Below are positions 55,441 through 64,000 of a stretch of 64,000 nucleotides of DNA, piece by piece. The position numbers were made by a program, and so were the translations under genes. The notes under the pieces were generated by a model. The model was not told the DNA's origin. It saw only the letters and a list, made by a program, of their open reading frames with translations, and did no database searches. This stretch comes from Guadua angustifolia (Eukaryota > Streptophyta > Magnoliopsida > Poales > Poaceae). The stretch is from the NCBI GenBank assembly GCA_036346375.1, contig JAYEVE010000991.1, positions 716,785 through 780,784 of the forward strand, in the 5' to 3' direction. The first letter of the stretch is position 1; the number at the start of each line of letters is the position of its first letter.

Positions 55441-56464
55441 ACGTGGTCGGCGTATTCCGCCTGACAGGCCCGGGATCTACAGACCCGGGTTTGGTTCGAT
55501 AGGAGGGCGTCTTCGTGGCCGGATAATCCTAGCGAGGGGAAACCCTAGAGACTCCCGCGGCAAATCTTAGCGCCTATGAACAATGGAACACGCAGAGATT
55601 TTTACCCAGGTTCAGACCCTTTTGCGTTTGGGTAATAGCCTTACTTCCTGCTCGATTGTTTAGAGAGTGTGTGAAGCTAGTACAAAGCTTTTTGGGTTAC
55701 AAGTTCCTTTTCTAGGCTATGCTGCAGAGCTCTTGCTAGTAACGCTACTCAAAGTGCTCCCCCTTTCTCCATGCACCCGAAGGCCCTTATATAGGCCAGG
55801 CTAACGGGAGTAGGTAAAAGAGAGGTCATCATGCTAATCCTGATACATTTATTACCCCTTCCTGTGCTGTCCCGTTCCTTCAGCCTCATTAAATGCCAGC
55901 GCATGCCTTCGCCCGGTCCGCCCGGGATGGGACCCCTTTGCGACGGTAGGTGAAAGGCGTCGGAGAATGGGCCTACATGGGATTCCTTGTAATCAGCGGT
56001 TCGACACGACAGACACCGCCTCGACATCGTCACGGTAAGCGGGTGGTGGCCTTCTCGCCGGCCACCACTTCCCACCTTTTTGCCTTACGGCGGGACGAGC
56101 AGGGCGTCCTCGCCCACCTGCTCATCGGGCGCCACGTGGACCTGCACCTCGCTCTGGCGGGCCGTGCTCCCGCCGGTCGCCAGTCGCCACGTGGGTCGGG
56201 CGCCGGCGACAAAGCGTCCTCGCCCACGCTCGCCGGCGCCACGTGAACTCGCACTTGGCTTTAGCGGCGTACTACTTCGCCGCCTTTGCCGCCAGCCGCC
56301 ACGTGGGTGGCCGGCGTAGCGGCGATCTCGCCCACTGCTGCCGGCCGCCCGTGACTGGCGACTGCACATCTTTGGCGGGCGTGCTACTAGCCCGTCGCCC
56401 GAGCCGCCACGTGGCATGCTTTTTGTGCGCGAGTGAGGGTACCCCAGCGTAGAGTACGCTGACA
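55441..56464 (-). repeat. LTR-like promoter segment with G-box cluster
   Basis: A GC-rich kilobase between two copies of another LTR. On the minus strand it would begin TGTCAGCGTACTC at 56464. It has five CACGTG G-boxes (56133, 56188, 56240, 56300, 56408) in degenerate GCCACGTGG repeats, then a TATA box (CCTATATAAGG near 55790). It ends about 350 bp downstream. This order is that of an LTR U3-R-U5. The left end is unclear and no target duplication was found. Open frames within it (55749-56480) have no domain. Confidence 0.45.
56133..56413 (-). promoter_or_regulatory. Five G-boxes (CACGTG) in 281 bp
   Basis: CACGTG at 56133-56138, 56188-56193, 56240-56245, 56300-56305 and 56408-56413, most as GCCACGTGG. 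G-boxes bind plant bZIP and bHLH factors (light, abscisic acid). They lie about 340-620 bp upstream of the minus-strand TATA box near 55790. Confidence 0.6.
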
Positions 56465-56476
56465 CCAATGTTTTCA

Positions 56477-56489
56477 TCAAGGGGGTGAT
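56477..56489 (+). other. Polypurine tract upstream of the SIRE-like LTR
   Basis: CAAGGGGGTGAT directly precedes the LTR start at 56490. A PPT is expected before a 3' LTR, yet this LTR also has a PBS after it (see findings). Confidence 0.6.
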
Positions 56490-57977
56490 TGTGAGATCAT
56501 GTGATGAAAAATTGGTTGAATGGTGAAATTGGCATTGTAAAGTGACTTTGATTATAGCATGTGTGGTGCTTTTGCATGTGCTATGCTGGGATGATTATTA
56601 TGCTGGTGGTAGCATGATGGATTTTGTTTGATGCAATGCACTCATGTGAGTGGTTGCATGGATTGACCTTGAGTCAAGTCGTGGACTTGTGCTCGTGCAC
56701 GGTTTCTGTGTTTATTCATGTGCAGGTGTTGCTCGAGGCGAACGTGGTCGATGTGGGACCGAAACTAGGTTCATGGAGGAATTGAGGTTGAACTAGGTTC
56801 GAGGAGGAATCGAGGTCTTGGTGGTCAAGGATGTCATGCGAGGCGTTCGGGCTAGAGAACATGCACATGAAGGTCGGTTAGTCACGTGTCTCATGCAGTG
56901 CTACTGTTCATGCGTGCAAGGTTGCTGGTTAGTCACGTAATTATAGCAGGTGGGATGTACATACGTGCAAGAGTTGTTTTTGGCCACGTTGGGCCAAGTT
57001 GAGATGTATACAGACTCTTTCCATGTTGGAAGTGGAGTTGTATTCTATCTCGTTAGGATTGCTCTATATAAATAAGGGGAGGTGTCCCCTGTTTATTCTT
57101 GAGCGTTCAGGTTTGAGGGTTTGTACTCTTGTGTTGGAGTACTTTAGACAATGAAATAAAAATCAATCTTCCAGAGAGCTTCTTCTTGCGGCCGTGATTT
57201 GCTCTAGGCTTCGACATAGTTGATCGATCGTTTGAAGGTTTGTTCATCGCAGCAGTCACGAAGTTCATCACGGAGTTCGGTTCTTTGCAAAGGTATTATC
57301 TTGCGAAGGTAATATCTTTTGATCCGTAGATCCGATTGGATTGATTCTTATTGGGTTTGATTCGTAATTGAATCTAGTTTCTACAGTTAAAATTTCACAT
57401 CAATCCAATGGTTAGATCTTCGGTAATTTGTGGTCGGCCAGATTGATGTCCTGTTCGCCTGACTGTTCGCGTGGTCGCCCAGATTCAGTCATCTTGCAAA
57501 GGACATAACTTTAGATCCATAGATCCGATTGACCTGATGCTTTTTGTGTTAGCTGCGGAATTAAGTCTAGTTTCTACAGTTAAAATTTCACATCAATCCA
57601 ACGGCTAGATCTTCGGGTTTTTCTATTTTTGTAGACATGTATCGGTCTGCTCGCCCAGACTGTGCGCGTGGTCGCCCACTGTTCACGTGGTCGCCCAACC
57701 TGCTCGCCCAAGTGCCCAACCAGCTCGCCCAAGTGTTCTACTGCTCGCCCAAGTGTCCTACTGCTCGCCTAGGTGCTCAAACTGGTCGCCCAAGTGTTTT
57801 ACTGGTCGCCCAAGTGCTCAACTGGTCGCCCAGACTTCTAAACTGGTCTCCCAACTTCGTGAACCGATCCTCAAGCAATTTGAGTTTGAATTGGGTGTTT
57901 CAAAAAGTTTAAGAATAAGATTTTAGCTTCCGCACAATCATTCACCCCCCCTCTGATTGACGCCATCCGATCCTACA
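56490..57977 (+). repeat. LTR (1488 bp) of the SIRE-like element
   Basis: TGTGAGATC...GATCCTACA. It carries a TATA box (TATATAAATA, 57065), an AATAAA-like signal (AATGAAATAAAAA, 57150), a duplicated stretch of about 110 bp (near 57315-57425 and 57505-57615) and a short tandem repeat at 57640-57850. Confidence 0.85.
57640..57850 (+). repeat. About 23-bp tandem repeat, CTCGCCCAAGTG type
   Basis: About nine degenerate copies of (C/G)(C/G)TCGCCCAAGTG(N)TCTACTG, in the U5 part of the LTR just before the PBS. Confidence 0.75.
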
Positions 57978-57979
57978 AG

Positions 57980-57991
57980 TGGTATCAGAGC
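57980..57991 (+). other. Primer-binding site of the SIRE-like element
   Basis: TGGTATCAGAGC two bases after the LTR end (CTACA, 57977). It is identical in sequence and spacing to the PBS of the gag-only element at 16416-16427. Confidence 0.9.
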
Positions 57992-58002
57992 AAGGTTGAG
58001 GT

Positions 58003-60135
58003 ATGGCGTCAGATAAGTATGTTAATCGTCCTCCTATGCTTAATGATTCAAATTTTTCTTACTGGAAAAGCCGCATGCAATCCTATATTGAAGCTCAAGG
58101 TAATGATGTTTGGCGCAAAGTCTCTTCTGCATATGATGTTCCTGATATAGTCACTAATGATAATAAAGTAGACGTTGATTTAAATGCTAAAGCTAAAAAC
58201 TTGATTTTTCAAGGAATCTCTGAAAAAGAATTTGATTGAGTTTCTCATTTACGTTCTGCACATTCAGTTTGGAAGATATTATGTGACTATCATGAAGGTT
58301 CAACTAAGATTAAGAAAGTGCGCAAAAATATTTACCAAAAGGACTTTTCGATTTTGTTATGAGACCGGTGAATCAATTGATGATCTTTACTCTCGATTTG
58401 AAAAATTTTGTGCAATTTATGTGGTGTTGGAGTTAACAATTTTGTAGAGGAGAATGCTAGTAAGATTTTGAGATCTCGACTCTGAATGGCGCATGGTTGT
58501 TCTTGCAATCAATCAAACTGTTGATTTGGATCGTTGACCATGGATGATCTGTATTCTAGGTTGAAAACTTATGAGATGGATTCTTTATCACCTAGAGCCG
58601 ATAAAACCTCTACACATGCACTTGTTGCTAACTTGACCGTCTTACGGATTACCATCTTCGTCTCTTTATGCATTAGCTTCTTTTTGGATGAACAGTTTGA
58701 GATGCTCCTGAAGATCTTGTGCTCATTTCTTCACGCTATCAAAGCACTCAACAATGTGAGGATGAGGAGGCGTGGAGGTACTACTTGAGGGTCTTTCAAG
58801 CTGCTTTGAGTGTGGTCTTCGGGCATATCAAATCAAATTGTCCCAAGTTAAAAAAGAAGGAAAAAAGAACCAAAGACAGCTTGACTCAAGGCGTACTACT
58901 CCTAGGCGTTCCAATTTTGAAAAGTCGCTAAGAAAGTCTTAGCTGTCTTGGAGGAGTGTGATCTTAGTGATGTGGACTTTGAGAGTGACAATGAGCCACG
59001 GACAAGAAGGAGATCTTGATGATGACTTCACTAGTATGTGCTTCATGGCTAAAGGGATAGTGACAGATTATTACGATTTTGATGAGGTAGGACCTTCTTA
59101 TGATGAACTTGAGTATGCTATGGTTAAATTAGCTTCTCGAACTTAAAAAATCTAAGAAGGCTCTTAAAGAAAAATATCTAGAAATTGATAGTTCTAATTC
59201 TGAAATTGCAAGGCTTAGATCTTTGATTCTGATGATGATGCTTGTAAGTCATGTGACTTAATTCACAATGAGTTTGTTTCACTTAGGAAAGAACATGCTT
59301 CTCTGTTAAAGCAACATAGAGAAAATGAGAAACAAATGAAAAATGCTAGCTGTTCAACCATTGATCTGCATGATTCAGCTTCTTGTTCAAAATGCTCCAT
59401 ACTGGAATTGAAGTTGCATGATGCAAATGCTAGAGTTTCTCAAATGACGGATGCCTTGCTCACTCATGAAGTTCTTTCTGCTCAAATTGTGAAAAGAAAG
59501 GAATAGTAGACGTTCCCTGTAACAATTGTTTAACTCTGTCTAGAAAGGTTGATTACTTGGAAAAATCATTAGAACGTTTCACTAAAGGAAAGAAAAACCT
59601 AAACATGATTTTGGATCAATCAAAAGTCAGCACTCATAACAAAGGTTTAGGTTTTGATTCTTATGCTCATCATAAAACACATGTTCCCACTGTTGTCAAA
59701 GTTCTTGAAAATGGAAAGTTTGAAATTACAAATGAGCTTAAGAAAACTGTCTTTAAATCTGCTGGAATTTTATCTTCTACTGTGATGAATGCAAACGTTG
59801 CCACTACTTCTAAAGTTAAACATTCTGTTAAGTACACTTGCACTCATTGTGGTAGAGATGGACATCTAGTAGATTTTTGCTTTAGGCTAGCCAAACAACA
59901 GAAGCAAGAAAAAGCTAAGGCTAGGTCTAATTTCAGACAGGCACGCTTTACTCCTCATTATGTGCCTAAGGTGATGCGAACACCTTTTGTTGCAAGAAAC
60001 ACGAGAAACAGCAAAACTGATTTTGTATACAAGTATACTCGTGCTGTGCCTACTCGTCGTGTGTCTCAGTGCTGGATTCCTAAAAGCCTTTTATCTAACC
60101 CCAGTACTGAGACATCGACATTCTCTTTTGTGTAG
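58003..60135 (+). pseudogene. gag: SIRE-like Copia gag, broken
   Basis: Starts MASDKYVNRPPMLNDSNFSY, 12 bp after the PBS, with YWKSRMQSYIEAQGNDVW. It continues after a stop at 58237 in other frames: the KKVRKNIYQKD-like region (58300-58350), FCYETGESIDDLYSRFEKFC (58356-58415) and a knuckle fragment with GHIKSNCPKLKK (58822-58857). An acidic segment lies at 58930-59140. The last open piece (59557-60135) has a CCHC knuckle, CTHCGRDGHLVDFC, in which the spacing is C-x2-C-x4-H-x4-C. At least five frame changes or stops lie between 58237 and 59520. The protein would coat element RNA; it cannot be made whole. Confidence 0.85.
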
Positions 60136-60149
60136 ACTGTGAAAGAGAG

Positions 60150-63100
60150 GAAGGAGAACATATGGTTCATAGATTCTGGATATTCAAGACATATGGTGGT
60201 GATTCAAAATGGTTCTCCTCCCTCACACAAAGTTATGGTAATGAGGTCATCACTTTTGGCGACAATTCAAAGGAAGAATTCTTGGAAGAGGAATTGTGCG
60301 AGTTAATGAAAACTTCATTCTCAAGGATGTAGCTTTGGTAAGCAAGCTCAAATATAATTTGCTCTCGGTTTCTCGCTTGCTTGATGAAGATCTTGAGGTA
60401 AGATTTGAGAAAAATTCTTGTCGTATATTAGATGTTTACGAAAATCTAGTATGCAACATCACTTGCATTGGTCGTTTGTTTAAAGGTGATTTTTCATGTC
60501 CAACATCTCACGAAATGACATGTCTTGTATCTCATGTTTCAAAAGATCTAACTTTTCGGCATCGTAGACTTGGTCATATTGGTTTTGATCACCTTTCACG
60601 CATTAGTAAATCAAATTTGCTCGAGGTTTGCCTGAATTAAAGTATGACAAAACAAGTAATTTGACTTGCTCTCCTGTCAACATGGAAAAATGAGTGCACC
60701 TAAACATTTTCCTATCCTTTCTTGTTATGACTAATGCTCCGGTCAGCTTCTACACTTAGATCTTGTGGGACCAAACAAGAGTAAAATCTGCAGGAGGTAA
60801 GTGGTATGTTCTTGTGATTGTAGATGATTACTCTAGGTACTCTTGGGTATTTTTCATGACTACCAAAGATGAAGCTTTTGAATTGTTTCAAGAGTTTGCA
60901 TTAAGGTTGCTCAAGGAATTGCTGAAGCACTTAAAGTAATTAGGAGTGATAATGGAGGAGAATTCAAGAACAATCTTTTTGCTTCTTTACATTACGAACA
61001 TGGAATTGAGCATCAATTTTCTTACCGCTCGAGTTCCTCAACAAAATGGTGTTGTTGAGAGGAAAAATCGCACACTAGTTGAGATGGCTAGGACAATGCT
61101 TGATGAATATTCTACTCCTAGGAAGTTATGGGCTGAAGCTATTTCTCTTGCTTGCTACATTTCAAATAGAGTATTTTTGAGAGCAAAGCTTCATAGAACT
61201 TTTTATGAACTTCGGTTTGGGCGTACTCTAGCATCTCCCATATCGTGTTTTTGGTTGCAAATGTTTCATTCTCAAACATGGAAATCTTTATAAGTTTGAA
61301 TCTAGATGCTCATATGGATTGTTTCTTGGTTATGCTCTTCATACTCGTGGTTACCGTGTCTTGAATTTAGAAACTAACAAAATTGTTGAGACTTGTGAAG
61401 TCACTTTTGATGAGGCTAGTCACGGTACTAGACCCGAATTTTCAGGGACACAAGTTACTTGCAATCTGAAAGTATATTTTGGAAGAAAGTGATGATGAAG
61501 ATAAAAGTGGTAATCAAGTTGGTAACTTGGCTCAGCCAATTCAGCCACAGGAAGAAAATCAGCAAGCATCTTTGGAAATTCTTCCAACAAACACACATGA
61601 TACTGGACCTCAAGCATCCTCAGAAATTTCAGCACCATTGCATATTCAACGAAGACATCCTCCTGAACAGATGATTGGTGAGTTAAATGTACGTGTGCTT
61701 CGAAACAGGTACAATACTAATGCATCATATGCTCATACTACTTTTGTTGCATCTTTTGAACCCCAAGATGTAAGTCACGCGTTATCTGATGAGTCTTAGA
61801 TTAATGCCATGCATGAGGAACTTGAGAATTTTGAGCGCAATAAGGTTTGGGTTTTAGTTCCACCTTCTTTATGTCAGAATATCATTGGAACTAAATGGGT
61901 TTTTAAGAATAAACATAGTCAAGATGGGGTTGTTGTTAGAAACAAAGCTAGATTGGTTGCTCAAGGTTTTACTCAAATTGAAGGACTTGATTTTGATGAA
62001 ACTTTTGCACCTGTTGCTAGACTTGAAGCCATTAGAATTTTGTTGGCCTTTGCTGCATCTAAAGGTTTTAGATTGTATCAAATGGACGTCAAAAGTGCTT
62101 TTCTAAATGGTTTTATTTCGAAGAAGTTTATGTCAAACAATCTCTGGATTTGAAAATCCGAAATTCCAGACCATGTTTTCAAGTTGTCCAAAGCTTTATA
62201 TGGTTTAAAACAAGCTCCTCGGGCTTGGTATGATAGGCTTAAATCATATTTCTTTGGAAAATAATTTTGAAATGGGCAAAGTTGATAAAACCTTGTTTTC
62301 TCTCAAGCATGGCAATGATCATTACTTGTTGATTTATGTGGATGATATCATTTTTGGTGGTACTTCTCATGCTCTTGTTGCCAAGTTTTCAGACACTATA
62401 GGCGAGTGGAATTTGAGATGAGTATGATGGGTGAGCTCACATACTTTACGGGTTTACAAGTCAAGCAAACAAGGCAAGGTATCTTTATTCACCAAAGCGA
62501 AGTACACAAAAGATCTCCTTCGACGTTTTGAGATGGAAACATGCAAACCAATTTCCACACCTATTGGTACAACAACTACTTTGGATCCGGATGAAGAAGG
62601 AGAACAGGTTAATCAAAAGGAGTATCGAAGCATGATTGGATCACTTCTTTATCTCCTTTGCTTCAAGGCGGAAATACACTTTGCGGTGTGTTTGTGTGCT
62701 CGTTTTCAAGCTTCCCACGTGCTTCTCATCGACAAGCGGTAAAGCAATTCTTCGCTATTTACAATCCACTTTAGAGTTTGGCTTATGGTACTCCTCATCA
62801 TCATGTTTATCACTTAGAGCCTACTCGATGCTGATTTTGCGGGTTGTAGAATTAACGAGAAAAGTACCTCTGGAACATGTCATTTTATTGGTACATCTTT
62901 AGTAGCTTGGTCATCTAGAAAACAAGTTTACATTGCTCTCTCAACCGCTGAATCTGAATATGTTCTTCTTTGCCGCATGTTGTGCTCAAGTGCTTTGGAT
63001 GATATCAACTTTAAAGGATTTTGGATTAAACTTAGATAGTGTTCCCCTTTTACGTGATAACACTAGTGCTATTAATATTGCTAAAAATCCGATTGCAACA

Positions 63101-63240
63101 TTCTCTAACCAAGCATATTGACATTCGCTATCATTTCCTTCGAGATTATGTGGAAAAGGAGATGTTGTGTTGCATTTTTGTCGATTCGATTTGCAAATTG
63201 CGATATTTTCACAAAACCACTTGATGCTTCTCGATTTGCC
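60150..63240 (+). pseudogene. pol: SIRE-like Copia pol, broken
   Basis: Domains in Copia order: aspartic protease site WFIDSGYSRHM (60163-60195) and pre-integrase HRRLGHIGFDHLSRI (60561-60605). Then the integrase core with IRSDNGGEF (60939-60965) and VPQQNGVVERKNRTLVEMAR (61033-61092). RT begins near 61809 with NIIGTKWVFKNK and ARLVAQGFTQIEGLDFDETF, then MDVKSAFLNGF and YVDDIIFGG (62335-62361). RNase H carries ALSTAESEYV (62935-62964) and DNTSAINIAKNPI (63057-63095), and the tail ends near DASRFAFLRGE. Frameshifts lie near 60215, 60640, 60900, 61240, 61470, 62150, 62420 and 62740, plus further small ones. The catalytic residues are kept; the frame is not. Confidence 0.88.
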
Positions 63241-63300
63241 TTTTTGAGAGGAGAGTGGGCGTTGTGCATCCCATGAGCTTGTTTTGAGGGGGAGTTTTAT

Positions 63301-63682
63301 GCCAAGTCTATTACTCAATGAGCTTATTTTATCATATTTCTTTATATATTATGTAATTGAGCTTATATATGATAATCTAAATTGCTTTACTTGAACTAAA
63401 AGTAACATTGCAGAATTCCTTGGTTTGACTGTCTATAGCTAATACCTTGTGATATCTTGTTTCTATAGGCTTGATAATGAATCGTCTTAACAAATTTGGG
63501 CTATGAAGCATGTGTGTTTTCAGCTTTACTCTTTCATAGACCATTTAATCACTTTGCATGTTTACAATAAAAAAAGGGAATAAGAAAAAAAAGGGTGTTC
63601 AAATCTGCAAGAAGAAGCTTGTTAAAATTATCAAAATGTGCAAAAGCTTCAAGATGTATGCTTCAAGCATGCCATTCCCTAA
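63301..63682. other. Region between pol and the CACTA end
   Basis: AT-rich, non-coding. Perhaps the 3' non-coding part of the SIRE-like element. No LTR start resembling TGTGAGATC occurs. Confidence 0.4.
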
Positions 63683-64000
63683 CACTACTACACGTTTACA
63701 CATCACAATCGGTTCTTTTTTATCATCGCAATCGGTTACGGTGGCGACACTAAGCGGTTAGAGCAGAGATGAGGCGCTATTATTACAGATCGGTTCTTGC
63801 GATAGAGATGAACTCATCATCTCTATCGGTTCTTCAAAGCGATAGAGATTATTATAATCTCTATCGCTTCTTTCAAAAACCGATAGAGATGATGAGTTCA
63901 TCTCTATCATTTCTTCGAAGAACCGATAGAGATGATTAGTTCATCTCTATCATTTTCTTGTAGGAACCGATAGAGATGTAAACATTATCTCTATCATTTC
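63683..64000 (+). mobile_element. CACTA-type end with palindromic subterminal repeats
   Basis: Starts CACTACTACACG after TAA at 63680-63682. Five units follow at 63801, 63841, 63882, 63925 and 63969, each made of GATAGAGATGA and its complement TCATCTCTATC around a 3-7-nt centre, joined by a TTTCTTCNAAGAACC-like linker (period 40-44 bp). The element runs off the window. It belongs to a different family from the CACTA end at 54840. Confidence 0.7.

Larger units (their letters stand above)
56490..63300 (+). mobile_element. Degenerate SIRE/Maximus-like Copia element
   Basis: A 1488-bp LTR, tRNA-iMet PBS, gag and pol follow one another on the plus strand, with pol ending near 63240 and a GAGGGGGAGTTTT tract at 63277-63290. 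No 3' LTR is seen before 63683, so the element is truncated or its 3' non-coding region was interrupted. All genes carry several frameshifts and stops. The lineage is inferred from the gag layout, the long gag-pol spacer and the PBS. Confidence 0.85.

Overview
The window is plant nuclear DNA, almost certainly from a grass. The evidence is a dense nest of LTR retrotransposons, a Helitron of the usual grass type, CACTA, hAT and Mutator-type ends, a plant mobile domain relic, and fragments of kinesin-7 and ABCC-transporter genes. No species can be named. I see no rRNA, tRNA, CRISPR or prokaryotic feature. Only one compact host gene looks intact: a small secreted RALF-like peptide gene at 3128-3430 on the minus strand.

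Layout. 1-7850: an old intergenic region holding a decayed kinesin-7 first exon (1281-1484, minus), an AT-rich dispersed repeat here called family D (1690-2540), the RALF-like gene and a broken plant mobile domain gene (6391-7500, minus). 7967-22369: a Helitron, TC at the left and CTAG at the right, that captured part of an ABCC transporter. It is interrupted by a 13-kb gag-only Copia-type element (8024-20980, minus, TSD CCGCC). The right LTR of that element is itself interrupted by a solo LTR (18783-20176). 22370-30480: long Gypsy-type LTR sequence and unassigned AT-rich DNA. 30484-36263: a degenerate Copia element (minus) whose integrase is split by a 264-bp Mutator-type MITE. 37412-40633: a solo LTR with TSD ACAAA. 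40660-41517: two hAT-type MITEs. 43960-49880: a second copy of family D interrupted by a non-autonomous Gypsy-like element (44983-49426, TSD TTATC) that carries a 1.7-kb GC-rich minisatellite. 50400-52530: microsatellites and foldback or CACTA debris. 52546-54043: a 1.5-kb TRIM/SMART-type element (TSD TAGTA). 54840-56489: a CACTA end, a broken LTR and a G-box-rich LTR promoter. 56490 to about 63300: a degenerate SIRE/Maximus-like Copia element. 63683-64000: another CACTA end that runs off the window.

The strongest unusual signal is in the 3.15-kb LTRs of the gag-only element (8024-11178 and 16430-20980). Nearly the whole LTR reads as consecutive imperfect inverted repeats. Each hairpin has a different stem, but more than fifteen share the same 5-nt loop, ACACA (TGTGT in the element's sense), and two stretches form branched folds. 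The internal region of the same element also carries about a dozen short copies of its own LTR/primer-binding-site junction motif. I do not know of a description of this arrangement; that is a statement about my knowledge, not a database result.

No pathway is encoded here. The genes present are either isolated (the RALF-like gene) or parts of mobile elements. Boundaries backed by target-site duplications and terminal motifs are reliable; lineage names and unflanked LTR limits are less so.
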